64,000 bases of DNA from an uncultured Croceitalea sp. (GTDB lineage: Bacteria > Bacteroidota > Bacteroidia > Flavobacteriales > Flavobacteriaceae): NCBI GenBank assembly GCA_947503285.1, contig CANNDD010000005.1, positions 310,001 through 374,000 on the forward strand, read 5' to 3'. The notes under the pieces are model-generated. The model was given only the letters and a program-made list of their open reading frames with translations. It did no database searches and had not been told where the DNA came from. The translations under genes and the position numbers were made by a program. Positions 33,252 through 44,100 of the stretch are shown here, in pieces. Each line of letters starts with the position of its first letter. Positions within the stretch are counted from its first letter, which is position 1.

Positions 33252-35240
33252 TTAATCCTGTTCCTGAAGCATTTTTATTTCATCCCTTAACTTGGCTGCC
33301 TCCATAAAATTCAATTCTTTCGCGGCCTTCTCCATTGCCTTTCGTTTTTGTTGGATGATTTTTGCCCTTTGTTCAGGTGTCAAATATTCTAAATCCGGTT
33401 CGGCCGCACGCAATTCCTCTTTTTGAAAGTGGTAGGTGGAGACTGAATTTTTTGCTAATGCACTGTCCAAACTTTTGTTCAAGGCTTTTGGCGTTACATT
33501 ATGCTCGGTGTTATAGGCAATCTGTTTTTCCCTTCTGTAGTTGGTTTCATCGATTGTTTTTTGCATACTGTCCGTAATGGTATCGGCATACATGATCGCC
33601 TTGCCATTTAAATGCCTCGCGGCCCGACCCACGGTTTGGGTCAATGACCTATTACTTCTTAAAAAGCCTTCTTTATCGGCATCTAGAATCGCTACCAACG
33701 ATACTTCCGGTAAGTCAAGTCCTTCCCTTAACAAATTGACGCCTATCAGCACATCGAAAATTCCCTTTCTCAGGTCTTGCATGATTTCTACACGTTCTAA
33801 GGTGTCCACATCACTATGTATGTACCTGCAGCGTACATCAATTCTTGTGAGGTACTTCGTCAACTCCTCGGCCATCCTTTTGGTCAGGGTGGTCACCAAA
33901 GTACGTTCATCAAGCTCCACCCTTTTTTGGATTTCTTCAATGAGGTCGTCAATTTGATTCATACTTGGCCGTACTTCTATGATGGGGTCTAAAAGTCCGG
34001 TAGGTCGAATGACCTGTTCCACATAAATACCTTCTGAGAGTTGTAACTCATAGTCTGCCGGGGTGGCACTAACATAAATGACCTGATTTTGCAGCACCTC
34101 AAATTCCTCAAATTTCAAAGGTCTATTGTCCATTGCAGCGGGCAACCTAAAGCCATACTCCACTAAATTTTCCTTTCTTGAGCGATCTCCACCGTACATC
34201 GCATGAACTTGTGGTATGGTAACATGGCTCTCGTCGATAATGGTCAAATAGTCATCCGGAAAATAATCGAGCAAACAGAAAGGTCTTGTGCCTGGCTCCC
34301 TTCCATCCAAATACCTCGAGTAGTTTTCGATACCCGAACAGTAGCCCAGTTCACGAATCATCTCCAAATCAAAATTGGTGCGTTCTTCCAGACGCTTTGC
34401 TTCTAAGGGCCGCCCGATTTCCTTGAAATAATCCACCTGTTTTACCAAATCATCCTGAATGGAACGAATGGCATTTTGAAGTACATCGGGTGAAGTGACG
34501 AACATATTGGCTGGGTAGATATTTAGATTATCATAGATTTCGATCACTTTATTATTAAAAGGATCTAGGGCCTCAATTTCTTCTATCTCATCACCGAAAA
34601 AGTGAATTCGGAAAGCATGGTCGGCATACCCCGGAAATACATCCACAACATCACCCTTTACCCTAAAGTTACCATTTCTAAAATCAGCAGTGGTACGTGA
34701 ATACAGGCTTTGAACCAACTGACGCAAAAATTTGGTTCTTGAAATCACCTGGTCCCGATGTATGGATATTACGTTTTTTTGAAATTCTATGGGATTTCCG
34801 ATACCGTAGAGGCAAGATACGGAAGCGACCACCAAAACATCACGTCGGCCTGATAATAGCGAAGAGGTTGTGCTCAACCGCAGTTTTTCAATATCCTCAT
34901 TTATGGATAGGTCTTTTTCAATGTAGGTTCCACTGGTTGGTATATAGGCCTCTGGCTGATAATAATCATAATAGGAAACGAAATATTCTATCGCATTATT
35001 AGGAAAGAACTGTTTGAACTCTGAATATAACTGAGCTGCCAAGGTCTTATTATGGGCCAGAACCAGTGTTGGACGTTGTACTTCGGCAACTACATTCGCC
35101 ACGGTAAAGGTCTTTCCTGAACCGGTTACCCCTAAAAGGGTCTGGTGCTGTTCCCCTGATTGTATTCCGGTAGCCAATTTAGCGATGGCTTGAGGTTGAT
35201 CACCGGTGGGTTTAAATTCTGAGACGACCTTGAATTTCAT
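33252..35240 (-). CDS. uvrB: UvrABC excision repair protein B
   Basis: The protein has 662 residues, the usual length. It has Walker A GVTGSGKT at 37-44, the beta-hairpin YFVSYYDYYQPEAYIP (about 88-103) that probes DNA, TIIDESHV, helicase motifs LVTTLTKRMAEELTKYL and QTVGRAARH, and a C-terminal UVR motif (KAMEKAAKELNFMEAAKLRDEI) that binds UvrC. It loads onto damaged DNA with UvrA and recruits UvrC. A TATTTTTG box lies only 4 bp before the ATG. If used it would give an almost leaderless mRNA, so the true promoter may be further up. Confidence 0.98.
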   Translation of the reverse strand: MKFKVVSEFKPTGDQPQAIAKLATGIQSGEQHQTLLGVTGSGKTFTVANVVAEVQRPTLVLAHNKTLAAQLYSEFKQFFPNNAIEYFVSYYDYYQPEAYIPTSGTYIEKDLSINEDIEKLRLSTTSSLLSGRRDVLVVASVSCLYGIGNPIEFQKNVISIHRDQVISRTKFLRQLVQSLYSRTTADFRNGNFRVKGDVVDVFPGYADHAFRIHFFGDEIEEIEALDPFNNKVIEIYDNLNIYPANMFVTSPDVLQNAIRSIQDDLVKQVDYFKEIGRPLEAKRLEERTNFDLEMIRELGYCSGIENYSRYLDGREPGTRPFCLLDYFPDDYLTIIDESHVTIPQVHAMYGGDRSRKENLVEYGFRLPAAMDNRPLKFEEFEVLQNQVIYVSATPADYELQLSEGIYVEQVIRPTGLLDPIIEVRPSMNQIDDLIEEIQKRVELDERTLVTTLTKRMAEELTKYLTRIDVRCRYIHSDVDTLERVEIMQDLRKGIFDVLIGVNLLREGLDLPEVSLVAILDADKEGFLRSNRSLTQTVGRAARHLNGKAIMYADTITDSMQKTIDETNYRREKQIAYNTEHNVTPKALNKSLDSALAKNSVSTYHFQKEELRAAEPDLEYLTPEQRAKIIQQKRKAMEKAAKELNFMEAAKLRDEIKMLQEQD

Positions 35241-35288
35241 ACCGCAAAAATACTAAAGTGGATAGCTAAATTGACGTATGCGGAAAAA

Positions 35289-37025
35289 TTATCTCTTCAA
35301 AGTAAAAAATCCCTGAACTTCCCTTGCCATATCATCAACGGCCCTGAACCAATAGCCACCGGCCGGTAACGGTCTGCCATTGAAGGTACCATCCCAACCA
35401 TTCGAGTTTTGATCTATTTGGGCCAAAAATGTACCGTAACGGTCATAGATACGGATACTTTCAAATATGATGGGATTTCCCTCAGGCTGTATAAATTGCC
35501 AAAATTCATTTCTATCATCCCCATTGGGAGTGAAAAATTTAGGGAAACCTTCAACCGTTAGGTCTTGTATAAAACCCTCCTCAACAATACCACAACCATT
35601 TTTATCACGAACATAAAGTACATGACCGCCAGGAGCAACCCCTGAAAAAACGTTACTATCTTGATATGGCCCATTAATGTCGTCAATGGCATATTCATAA
35701 TCGCCAAGACCAGTAGCTTGAACTTCTATACGCAGGCCAAGGCCTTCTTCTATAACGTTCAAATTGTTTATAGTGGCAATCGAGGACGATACGACCTCAA
35801 AATTCAATATCGTCGGGCATTCGATAACGTCACCAGGTTGTGAGACAATATTAAAGGCTTCCAAAAAGTATTCACCACTCTGAGTGATAGTAATTTGGGT
35901 ATCTTCAGAGAGTAGGCTCTCATTCCCAAATTGATCTACGTTGAACCATCGATAACCGTCAGCACCTTCAGGAGCATCAATGGACAACAGGGTATCCCCA
36001 CTTTCGCAAAATGAAAAAACACTTGGCAACGTGACTTGGGGGCTGAAGTCGGTGAATTCCCCCGTACTGGGGTCTAAGAAAGGTCCACAGCCTAATAAGG
36101 TAGAAAAAGACTCTTGCCCACAGCCCTGGGCCTCACCTGAATCGTTAAATGGGATGATCGTTATGAAAAAAGTCCTGTTGGGCTCAAAATCGATGACAAA
36201 AGTACTATTGGTGAAAAATGTGGCATTGTCAAGTACATCACTTGAAGTTGGGGTTGAGCCTATCGTTACGCGATAGCCGGTGGCACCTGGTACTGCATTC
36301 CATTCAATAAGCGGGGTGAGTGGTACGTTGAATGCCCCGTTTAAGGGTGTGATTAAATTTGTACAGCTCGGTATGGGTGCCAAAGCACCGGTTCTAAAGG
36401 TAAAATCAGAACAACTTATGGGGGCTGAACCATTCTCGTTTTTCGGTACGATCCTTACGAATATCTGGGTGTCTGCCGGTAATTCCCCAGGGGGGTTAAA
36501 ACTTAGGTTTTGAACATCAAGGGCCGTTGCGATATCGCCAAGACCGGGTGCTGTTCCAATGAAGATGTCATATGCCGTTGCGGTCGGGGCGTATTCCCAG
36601 ATAATGTTCGTGAATACGCTGACCCCGGTAGAGCCATCTACGGGTGTTCGCATTTGCGTGCAACCCGGGGGAGTGGTCACATCCTCAGTAAAAAATGATT
36701 GGCTATCACAGACGATGTCCTCCCCACCTTGAAAAAGGAAGTCAAGGATAATGGTTACAAAAATCTCAGTGTTATCCGGTAAGCCTTGCGGTGGTGTATA
36801 TGAGGTGGCACTACCTACGGATGCCTGACCCAGATCCGCTGCCCCTGGTGCCGTACCCAATAAAATCTGATACCCGGGAATACCGTCGACAGGCTCCCAA
36901 GTTATGGTGGTATTGACAGGAACGTTTACAGCACCGTCGACCGGACTTAATAAATCAGGACACTCTTGGGCTACACCAATAGCAGTAGCCAGGGTTGTAA
37001 GTAAGAGGAGCAATTTTCTTTTCAT
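35289..37025 (-). CDS. T9SS type B sorting domain protein with three Fn3-like repeats
   Basis: The protein has 578 residues from ATG 37025. Upstream in-frame residues lack signal character. The signal peptide ends near GVAQ (about 19). Three tandem domains of about 100 residues follow, each opening with a cysteine and P(V/L)(D/N)GAxNVPxxTxIxW and containing GYxIxIGTAPG: fibronectin III-like modules near 22-120, 125-215 and 222-310. An Ig-like part (SGEYFLEAFN) and one SprB-like unit (LGDYEYAIDD, YVRDKNGCG) precede the C-terminal type B sorting domain, FFTPNGDDRNEFW, IRIYDRYGTFLAQI and NGWDGTFNGRPLPAGGYWF. The protein is secreted by the type IX system and attached to the surface. It lies 30 bp after the ABC permease gene, probably in one transcript. 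Confidence 0.88.
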   Translation of the reverse strand: MKRKLLLLLTTLATAIGVAQECPDLLSPVDGAVNVPVNTTITWEPVDGIPGYQILLGTAPGAADLGQASVGSATSYTPPQGLPDNTEIFVTIILDFLFQGGEDIVCDSQSFFTEDVTTPPGCTQMRTPVDGSTGVSVFTNIIWEYAPTATAYDIFIGTAPGLGDIATALDVQNLSFNPPGELPADTQIFVRIVPKNENGSAPISCSDFTFRTGALAPIPSCTNLITPLNGAFNVPLTPLIEWNAVPGATGYRVTIGSTPTSSDVLDNATFFTNSTFVIDFEPNRTFFITIIPFNDSGEAQGCGQESFSTLLGCGPFLDPSTGEFTDFSPQVTLPSVFSFCESGDTLLSIDAPEGADGYRWFNVDQFGNESLLSEDTQITITQSGEYFLEAFNIVSQPGDVIECPTILNFEVVSSSIATINNLNVIEEGLGLRIEVQATGLGDYEYAIDDINGPYQDSNVFSGVAPGGHVLYVRDKNGCGIVEEGFIQDLTVEGFPKFFTPNGDDRNEFWQFIQPEGNPIIFESIRIYDRYGTFLAQIDQNSNGWDGTFNGRPLPAGGYWFRAVDDMAREVQGFFTLKR

Positions 37026-37055
37026 ACAGCATCGTTCGTACAACACTGTAATATA

Positions 37056-37889
37056 CTACAAATCCCGCTTTTTTAATAACGCATAAGACAAATAGACGAA
37101 AATTGCGGTCCAAATGAGCACGATAAAGACCTCGTACCAATGTACATGGTAGTTCAATGTAATATTTTCACCTACTTGGTCGGCCACTGTCTGTACGGCC
37201 TCTAAACGGGTTATAGGTTCTTTTATAAGGTTGAACATGGACTGTAATGGAAAAAAGCCCATCACGGTTTCCGTGGTTTCGCCATCAAAGAGTTTCCATC
37301 GTATCAAGCCCCTTATGATGCCTTCCAAGACCTGCCAAATAAAAAGGAAACCGAGCGCAAAGGCAGACCTTTTAACCAGTATTCCCAAGAAAAGGCAAAA
37401 CGAAAAGAACCCCATTAACTTGACAAAAAATGCCAAAACAAATTCCAGATCGGAAAATATTATTGAGAGTTCGTTGTAATCGGAGTAAAAGAGTCCCAGT
37501 ATTAATGACACCACAAAAACAAAAACCGTGGAAATCAGCGAAAAAGAGATTACCGTCAAAAACTTCGATAAGATAAATTCTTTTTTGGATAGACCGTCAA
37601 TTAAGTTCTGTTTGATGGTCTTGTTACTGTATTCATTCGCCATCATTGATACGATGACAATGGCCAAAAACAGTTTGAAGAATGCGGTAATAAAAGTGTT
37701 GAAATGCCAGATGTAGGGGAAATTAAAAATACCTATTTCGGCTAAGTGGAACTTTACCGGCCCAATGTCGAATTTAATTGCTGCAATCAGGGCAATTGAG
37801 GTCAACAGCACAAAATAAGAAGTAATCAATATCTTACTTGCCCTATTGTTCCAGAGTTTTATGAATTCTATTTGTAACAGACGTACCAT
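37056..37889 (-). CDS. ABC-2 type transporter permease
   Basis: The protein has 277 residues with six predicted membrane helices. It begins VRLLQIEFIKLWNNRASKILI, the usual N-terminus of the BcrB/ABC2 family, and contains MMANEYSNKTIKQNLIDGLSKKEFILSK, a cytoplasmic segment conserved in these permeases. Its ATPase gene ends 11 bp upstream. The pair forms an inner-membrane exporter of the bacitracin-transporter type with unknown substrate. The start codon is ATG at 37889. Confidence 0.88.
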   Translation of the reverse strand: MVRLLQIEFIKLWNNRASKILITSYFVLLTSIALIAAIKFDIGPVKFHLAEIGIFNFPYIWHFNTFITAFFKLFLAIVIVSMMANEYSNKTIKQNLIDGLSKKEFILSKFLTVISFSLISTVFVFVVSLILGLFYSDYNELSIIFSDLEFVLAFFVKLMGFFSFCLFLGILVKRSAFALGFLFIWQVLEGIIRGLIRWKLFDGETTETVMGFFPLQSMFNLIKEPITRLEAVQTVADQVGENITLNYHVHWYEVFIVLIWTAIFVYLSYALLKKRDL

Positions 37890-37900
37890 TTGTTTTTTGA

Positions 37901-38797
37901 TTAATTGTTTTTGGTCAACGCTAAAAATTGCTCTTCAAGACTTTCTTTTCGTTTGACAAGGTGGGATAACACAAATCCTTTCCCAAACAAGATCTTGTTG
38001 AGTTCTTCGGCATCCATCTCTTCTTTTAAATAGGCGACCAGGTTTCCATTTAGCCTCTCAATTTTGCCAAAACTGGCGTTCTTATCCAATAGTTCTTTAA
38101 GACCGTCCATGTTCTTTGATCGCAATTCGAAAAAACCATGGCTTGCAAGCATGCTATCGACGGGGCCAGAATACAGTTTTTCGCCTTTTCTAAGAATGAC
38201 GACATGTGAACATACCTTTTCAACCTCGTCCAACAGATGGGAAGCTAAAAGTATCGTGGTGCCCAATGCGGCAATTTTTTTGATGATTTCCCGAATTTGA
38301 TGAATCCCCTGGGGGTCCAGTCCGTTTGTGGGTTCATCCAAGATCAATATTTCTGGGTCGTTGAGCAATGCAGAGGCAATCGCCAATCGTTGTTTCATAC
38401 CTAACGAATAGGTTTTGAATTTGCTGTCTTTTCTATCCAAAAGGCCTACAAGCTGGAGTTTCTCTTCAATTTTATCCTCAGAAACCTCCTTGATTTTACA
38501 AACTAATTTTAGGTTTTGTACTGCGGTCATGTAGGGATAAAAATTAGGACGTTCTATAATTGCCCCTACTTTTTTTAGCGCCTCATGGGTAGATATGTTT
38601 CCGTCAAACCAACTGAACCCTCCTGACGTTCTATTGACCACATTGAGAATAATGCCCAAGGTTGTGGATTTTCCACTGCCATTAGGCCCCAAAATACCAT
38701 AAACATTTCCTTTGTCTATAGTAAATGATAGATTTTTAACAGCAGTTAGATGGCCAAACTTTTTGGTGAGATTGGTTACGGTCAGTATGGTATCCAA
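37901..38797 (-). CDS. ABC transporter ATP-binding protein
   Basis: The protein has 298 residues. It has Walker A GPNGSGKST (about 38-46), Q-loop region ERPNFYPYMTAVQNL, signature YSLGMKQRLAIASALL, Walker B ILILDEPTNGLDP and H-loop LLASHLLDEVEKV. The C-terminal 80 residues are the regulatory tail of the BcrA group. No ATG is available at the start. The frame opens with TTG at 38797 (or ATT just before it), and the first residues DTILTVTNLTKKFG are typical of the family, so a TTG start is assigned. It is first in an operon with the permease and possibly the T9SS protein. Confidence 0.92.
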   Translation of the reverse strand: MDTILTVTNLTKKFGHLTAVKNLSFTIDKGNVYGILGPNGSGKSTTLGIILNVVNRTSGGFSWFDGNISTHEALKKVGAIIERPNFYPYMTAVQNLKLVCKIKEVSEDKIEEKLQLVGLLDRKDSKFKTYSLGMKQRLAIASALLNDPEILILDEPTNGLDPQGIHQIREIIKKIAALGTTILLASHLLDEVEKVCSHVVILRKGEKLYSGPVDSMLASHGFFELRSKNMDGLKELLDKNASFGKIERLNGNLVAYLKEEMDAEELNKILFGKGFVLSHLVKRKESLEEQFLALTKNN

Positions 38798-38866
38798 AAT
38801 GGGATTGTTTTTTGATTGTTATAACCATCTGACGACAAACGTATCAAATTGTTACACCGACCCCCA

Positions 38867-38898
38867 AAATTAAGATACCCGTGGCGTTATCTTAATTT
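38867..38898 (-). terminator. Hairpin over the stop codon of the 685-aa protein
   Basis: AAATTAAGATA (38867-38877) and TATCTTAATTT (38888-38898) form an 11-bp perfect stem with a 10-base loop. On the minus strand the hairpin includes the stop codon (38892-38894) and is followed by TTGGGGG, so it is a weak terminator or an mRNA-end stabiliser. Confidence 0.5.
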
Positions 38899-40949
38899 CG
38901 ATTTACCCGGTACGTAATCCTTCGGTTAGTAATTACCGTTGTCGGGGCAATCATATTTACAGTGACATTTACACTCGGATTGTCCATGGTTACGTTCAAA
39001 TCAGTTTGATCCTGTGAATTGGTCACGGTGTTGGTATAGGTTTGTGAACTTAAATAGGTATTCGTAATGACTGCTTTCACTGTTAGGTCAAGGGTTTCAA
39101 GTTGCCCTGGATTCAAGGTTCCCAAACTCCAATCAGGATACGTAAAACTTCCAGAGGATACAGTAGCAGAAACGAGCTCCAGACCATCTGGCAAGATATC
39201 GGTCACCATTAAATTGGTGACGGGCTCATCCCAAAAATTTTCTACGGTAATGGTAAAATTGACGTTCGTACCATCTGCTACGGTGTTTTGATCTACCGTT
39301 TTATTCAGAACGACATCGGGATCACAATTATAGACCGATATCGAGTTGGAGTCATAGGTACATGGCCCACGGGTAACCCTTAAAAAATAATCCCCTGCAA
39401 CGGTGGCCGTATAACTGGCCGTTGTGGCACCTGGTATTAACACACCATCACTGAACCACTGATAATTATCAAAGGTCTCTCCGCTCGAAATTTCCAAAAC
39501 GGCACCTGGCAAACAATTGTTTCCGGTAATCTGTAGGTCTATGCTTGGTACGGTATCAAAACCGGAATAATAGCCGGCAACACCCCTTGCGCCATTAAAT
39601 CCGAAGAATCCTACTGCAATTGGCCCTGTCGATTGAACACTAACATTGCCGGTCAGACTAGGCAGGTAAAATGTTTTCCAATCCGTTGTTCCTGCCACTG
39701 TTGAAGAGGGTGGTAAAGTTACCGTACCACTGCCATCAGTGACCGTAATATTACTGTCTGGTGTAGTCGTGGCCGCAATGATGGTAACCCCACCTGTTAT
39801 GGTTATCCCAGCAGCATCGGTGATATTGGGGATATTGTCCATAGTATCGGGCAATAGGCAATTTACAGGTGCCACAAAATTCAATCCCTGTGTATAGGCT
39901 TGCGTTGACCCACCCACACATTGATAGGCGTAAACATCTTTTGAAGTTTCTATATACATATTGGCCCCCACCGAATTCGATGAATAATTACTGCTTGGAA
40001 TTTCAAAGAAGTCACCTTCGTTAAGGGTGGCTATTGCCGTTGTAGAGCCGTTTACAAAAATTTGAGTATTATTTTCCGTAGCTATAATCAAGGGAAATTC
40101 CGTCCATCCATTGGCATTTCCATTACCCCTGATAAAGACATATTCTTTCCCTAACCTATTTTCAGGAACCGGTTGGTCAATACCTGCATCTCGATTGGAT
40201 TGTCCTGCCTGGCGGCCGTAGTTCATTGATCCATTACTGATGGCGATGTCTTTATCTGCGACAATAGAGGCGCCGATCCAGCCCCTTTCATGGGCCAAAG
40301 TCGGTGAAGTGCCTATATAGGTCTCAAAGACGAAGGATTCGTTTTCATCTAAGGTCACGGTATAACTATCATCTGTTATTCCCGCCCGATTATTGCCTAC
40401 ACGAAACTCACAATCAGGGTCATAACCTGAGAGTGTTATCGTCGTATTATCCTCCGTGGCCATTATACCCAGGGTGTTTGATTTGGAATTCTCTGATCCC
40501 AAGTTGGGTACGCCGCCCCATTTGAACTCCGTACCTAGCGCAATTCTTCCCTTTGATGTCAAAGATGCTCCCTGTGAATTGGAATTACCACGGTAGTTGA
40601 CGTAAAAATTCTCACCGCCGGGAGATTCAAAACGAAGTCCACTATTGGTCAAAACCACTCCTGTGTTATTGTCATCGACTAGGGTGATGTTGTTGTTTCC
40701 GTCCGCTAAGGTATATACTACTGGAGCAGTATTCGATATTGAAAAAGTCGCCAATGGTGTCGTACTGGTACCGCGATATGCATTTACGGTGAATGCGGTG
40801 GTTTCAGGTGTTGACAGGTAAATAGCTTGATCTCGAATCGCCGCATTATTGGCCCCTTGTCGTAATGGGGGCAGGTAATGGAGGTCACTTAATTGCGCAT
40901 GGGCAAATCCGACGGATAAAAGTGCTAATAGAAAAAATAACTGCTTCAT
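38892..40949 (-). CDS. IgGFc-binding-like surface protein with DUF11 domain, short paralogue of the giant adhesin
   Basis: The protein has 685 residues from ATG 40949, which gives the signal peptide KQLFFLLALLSVGFAHAQ. Upstream in-frame residues are not signal-like. Residues about 20-480 are an IgGFc-binding-type region (LSDLHYLPPLRQG, TPLATFSISN, EDNTTITLSGYDPDCEFRVG, NGWTEFPLIIATENNTQIFV, YAYQCVGGSTQAYTQGLNFV). An Ig-like part (DNYQWFSDGVLIPGATTASY) and a DUF11 domain (about 570-670) follow. The whole length is closely similar to the first 660 residues of the 4179-aa protein upstream. No type IX sorting domain is present. The protein ends in an arginine-rich VITNRRITYRVNRN tail. It may be exported in another way, or may be a truncated duplicate. 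Confidence 0.82.
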   Translation of the reverse strand: MKQLFFLLALLSVGFAHAQLSDLHYLPPLRQGANNAAIRDQAIYLSTPETTAFTVNAYRGTSTTPLATFSISNTAPVVYTLADGNNNITLVDDNNTGVVLTNSGLRFESPGGENFYVNYRGNSNSQGASLTSKGRIALGTEFKWGGVPNLGSENSKSNTLGIMATEDNTTITLSGYDPDCEFRVGNNRAGITDDSYTVTLDENESFVFETYIGTSPTLAHERGWIGASIVADKDIAISNGSMNYGRQAGQSNRDAGIDQPVPENRLGKEYVFIRGNGNANGWTEFPLIIATENNTQIFVNGSTTAIATLNEGDFFEIPSSNYSSNSVGANMYIETSKDVYAYQCVGGSTQAYTQGLNFVAPVNCLLPDTMDNIPNITDAAGITITGGVTIIAATTTPDSNITVTDGSGTVTLPPSSTVAGTTDWKTFYLPSLTGNVSVQSTGPIAVGFFGFNGARGVAGYYSGFDTVPSIDLQITGNNCLPGAVLEISSGETFDNYQWFSDGVLIPGATTASYTATVAGDYFLRVTRGPCTYDSNSISVYNCDPDVVLNKTVDQNTVADGTNVNFTITVENFWDEPVTNLMVTDILPDGLELVSATVSSGSFTYPDWSLGTLNPGQLETLDLTVKAVITNTYLSSQTYTNTVTNSQDQTDLNVTMDNPSVNVTVNMIAPTTVITNRRITYRVNRN

Positions 40950-41074
40950 GAATAGTGGAATCAAAAACCGGCTAATATCAAAATAACAGCCGTTCCAATT
41001 GATGGACAACTGTTTGTTGTGAATCACGACAATACTGTTGTATTTCATCGATAATCGTAGTATGACCAATATAC

Positions 41075-41124
41075 CCAAAAGCAAAAGCCACTTGCAGTAC
41101 ATTGCAAGTGGCTTTTGCTTTTGG
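41075..41124. terminator. 22-bp perfect hairpin after the giant adhesin gene
   Basis: Bases 41075-41096 and 41103-41124 are perfect inverted copies (core GCCACTTGCA / TGCAAGTGGC, flanked by AAAAGCAAAA and its complement) with a 6-base loop. It begins 12 bp past the adhesin stop and should end that transcript. T-rich flanks on both strands would make it bidirectional. Confidence 0.82.
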
Positions 41125-41135
41125 TTTCTTTTAGT

Positions 41136-44100
41136 TTATCGATATAGGGTAAAATGCCCAATGAATTCCCTTTGGTCATTTTCACCGTTCAATTTGATGA
41201 TATACCAGTAATCCCCTGTAGGCAGGTTTGTATCATTGTATAAACCATCCCAACCTTCTTCATTATCCTGTAATTGATATACTTGGCGTCCGTAGCGATC
41301 AAATATTTTAATGAATATATTTGGATATTGGTCAATATTCCTAGGCAGCCAGTAATCGTTCAATGAATCCCCGTCAGGTGTGAAGAACGTCGGGATTTCG
41401 ATATCAATGAACTCCATAAAGATACTGGCAGTAGCTTCACATCCATTCTCATCCACCACCCTTACCAAATAGGTATCGGTTTGGGTAATATAGAACTTAT
41501 TGTCATCACCATTGTCAACATCGTTGAAATAGTAGGTGTATCCTTCCCTTCCGCCTGTAACCAAGGCGGTTATCTCATTGAGGTTTTGTTGCTCCAATAG
41601 CAGCTGAAGTGGCATGAAATCCTCTATTTCGAAGTCCAACGTATTGATACAGCCATTGGCATGGGCAATGGTGATATAGTGTTGCCCTGGACTTAGATTC
41701 CCAAAATCAGGTTCCAATACCATATTTGCCGGGTCATCAGTATCGATACCATAAAGCACGTCACTGGCTACTGTTGGGTCTTCAAGGGTAATCAACAGCC
41801 TATTGTCAGGCACGTCGCCTGAACATTCATAGATTACCTCAATACCCGCATTTAGATTGGCACCCGCATCGATTTCAATAACTTGATTCGTCGTACAGTC
41901 GTTGGCATCTTTGACAAAAACCACATAGGTTTCGCTTGCCAATCCGTTAAATGTCATTTGACCTTCTACAAAGTCATCGTCATTATTACTGTTCAAACTG
42001 GTACGGTAGGGTGCCGTACCACCGGTAATTGTCAACGAAATGGTTCCGTCTTCATCACCAGCACAAATCTCTGGAGTTGATGTATAATCTATTTCAAGTG
42101 CTTCAGGTTCCGTAATCTCAAACTCAATGAGTTCAAAACAACCATTACTATCTTGTACGATAACCTCATAGCTATCAGGACCAAGTTCGGTAAATATATT
42201 GCTGCTATCGAACTGGTTTAGGTTGGGGGAGATGGCATATTGATACACTCCTGTTCCTCCTGAAACATTTAGGACGATGCTACCATCTTCACCACCGTTG
42301 CAAGTGATATCGGTTATATTCGGTGTGACCACCAATGGGGTCGGTTCTTCAATTAGAATTTCCGTAGAGATCGTTTCACAATCCTCACTTCGCACATTAA
42401 CATAGTAACTACCCATGGGCAAATCAGCGAATGTGCCCGTAGCTTGATAGGGTCGGACTTCGTTTACCAGTCCGGAATCGGAGAACAGGGCGTATTCGTA
42501 ATTACCGAGCCCACCATCAGCGGTAGCCATAATGACCGCTGTGCTATCGCCATTACAATTAATTGAAGCACCACTGCTATCGATATCCAATGTCAGCGGC
42601 TCAATTGGACTCAGGGTAATTTCATTGGAAACCGTTGAAATACAGTTGAAACTATCCCTTATAAAGTATTGGTAAGTGCCTGGGGCCACATTCTGGAAAA
42701 GATGGGCATTTGCATTATTGGTCTCGTTCATTGCATTGAAAGTCGTGCCGTCGATGCTCCATTCATAGGGTCCGGTTCCACCAGTGGCACTAAGTTCCAA
42801 TTCCGCTTCAGAAAGGCATGTTAGGTTTGCTGATGTGGTCAGCATTCCCCTTGGTTCAATGGGATCTACAATTTCAATGATGTTTGATTCGAAAGTACAG
42901 TCCATATCATCTAAGACCGTGATACTGTAAAAACCTGCTCCCAAGTTATCAAATACTGTAGTGGTCTGCGTTGTTGAGCTTTGTAAAAGGTTACTGCCCG
43001 ATGCATCCTCATAATTATTCAAAATGTATCTATAGGAAGCTGCAACATTCCTAGCATCCAGACTTATGGATACTGAGGCATCGGTATCCCATTGACATAC
43101 CAAAGTCGTAGCGGCGATATTGCCCGAAATTGGATCTGGAAGTAGCAATTCAAATACATTGGAAAATGTAGCGGGACATCCTAGGGCATCTGTGATTACA
43201 ACATCATACCTACCTGCGCCAAGACCTTGAAAGAGGTTTGAATTTACTTCGGTTACACTGAAAACTGTGGACGTGGTAGTATTGGTCAAAACAATATCGT
43301 ATGGCGCTTGGCCTCCAGTCGGTGTAATTCCCGCGCTACCCTGGTCATTGCTACACCCAACCTGTGTCAAATCAATTGGTGCCAAACCAATCGGGGCACT
43401 GGGAGTGGTGATACTAAACGCTCTGATTTGGGCACATTCAGGAAAACCATCTTGTGTTACCTCAACAATATAATTACCTGCGGGTACCGCTATTGGCGTA
43501 GTCGGTCCGAAATCGGGGGAAGTGCCCGTCAATATCGCGGCCCCATCATCTGAACGGTCGCCTGGTGTGCCGTTGGTGTCAAATATATTCCATGTAAAGC
43601 TACCGGAATAGGTGACGTCATTCATAGTCAAACGAATGCTGCCATCGTCTCCAAAGCAAGTAACATCCGCTAATTTTTCTACATTGACATCAAAGGTGTT
43701 GGGTTCTTCCACCACATGGGTTATGGTTACTTCACAGCCCGTTGTTATATTACGCACCCCAAAAGTATAAGTGCCTGGGGTCAGATTATTAAAGGTGTTG
43801 TCCCCTGCAGGTTCATACGTCACCGATGGCAACTGCCTGAACTCATAGTTGGTCGGGTTTGTTCCAAAACTTGTAAGACTACTAGTGACATCAATACTAA
43901 TGTCCTCACCTGAACTGGTACAACTTACGGGGTCATCTATATGGATCGTAGGCGTACCCAGAATATCGAAAGGCGCTATTGTTGCCGTTGTTGTACCAAA
44001 ACAACCGTTTTCATCATATACATTAATCGTGTAGACGCCACCGGCTGGGTCCGTTTCGATGTACGTAGTAGCCGTACCTGATTGAACTACGTTTGAAGGT

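Noticed and set aside
41075-41124. Insertion-sequence end, from the long inverted repeat
   Set aside because: Both arms are adjacent with a 6-base loop, and there is no transposase gene or second copy nearby. A terminator explains it better.
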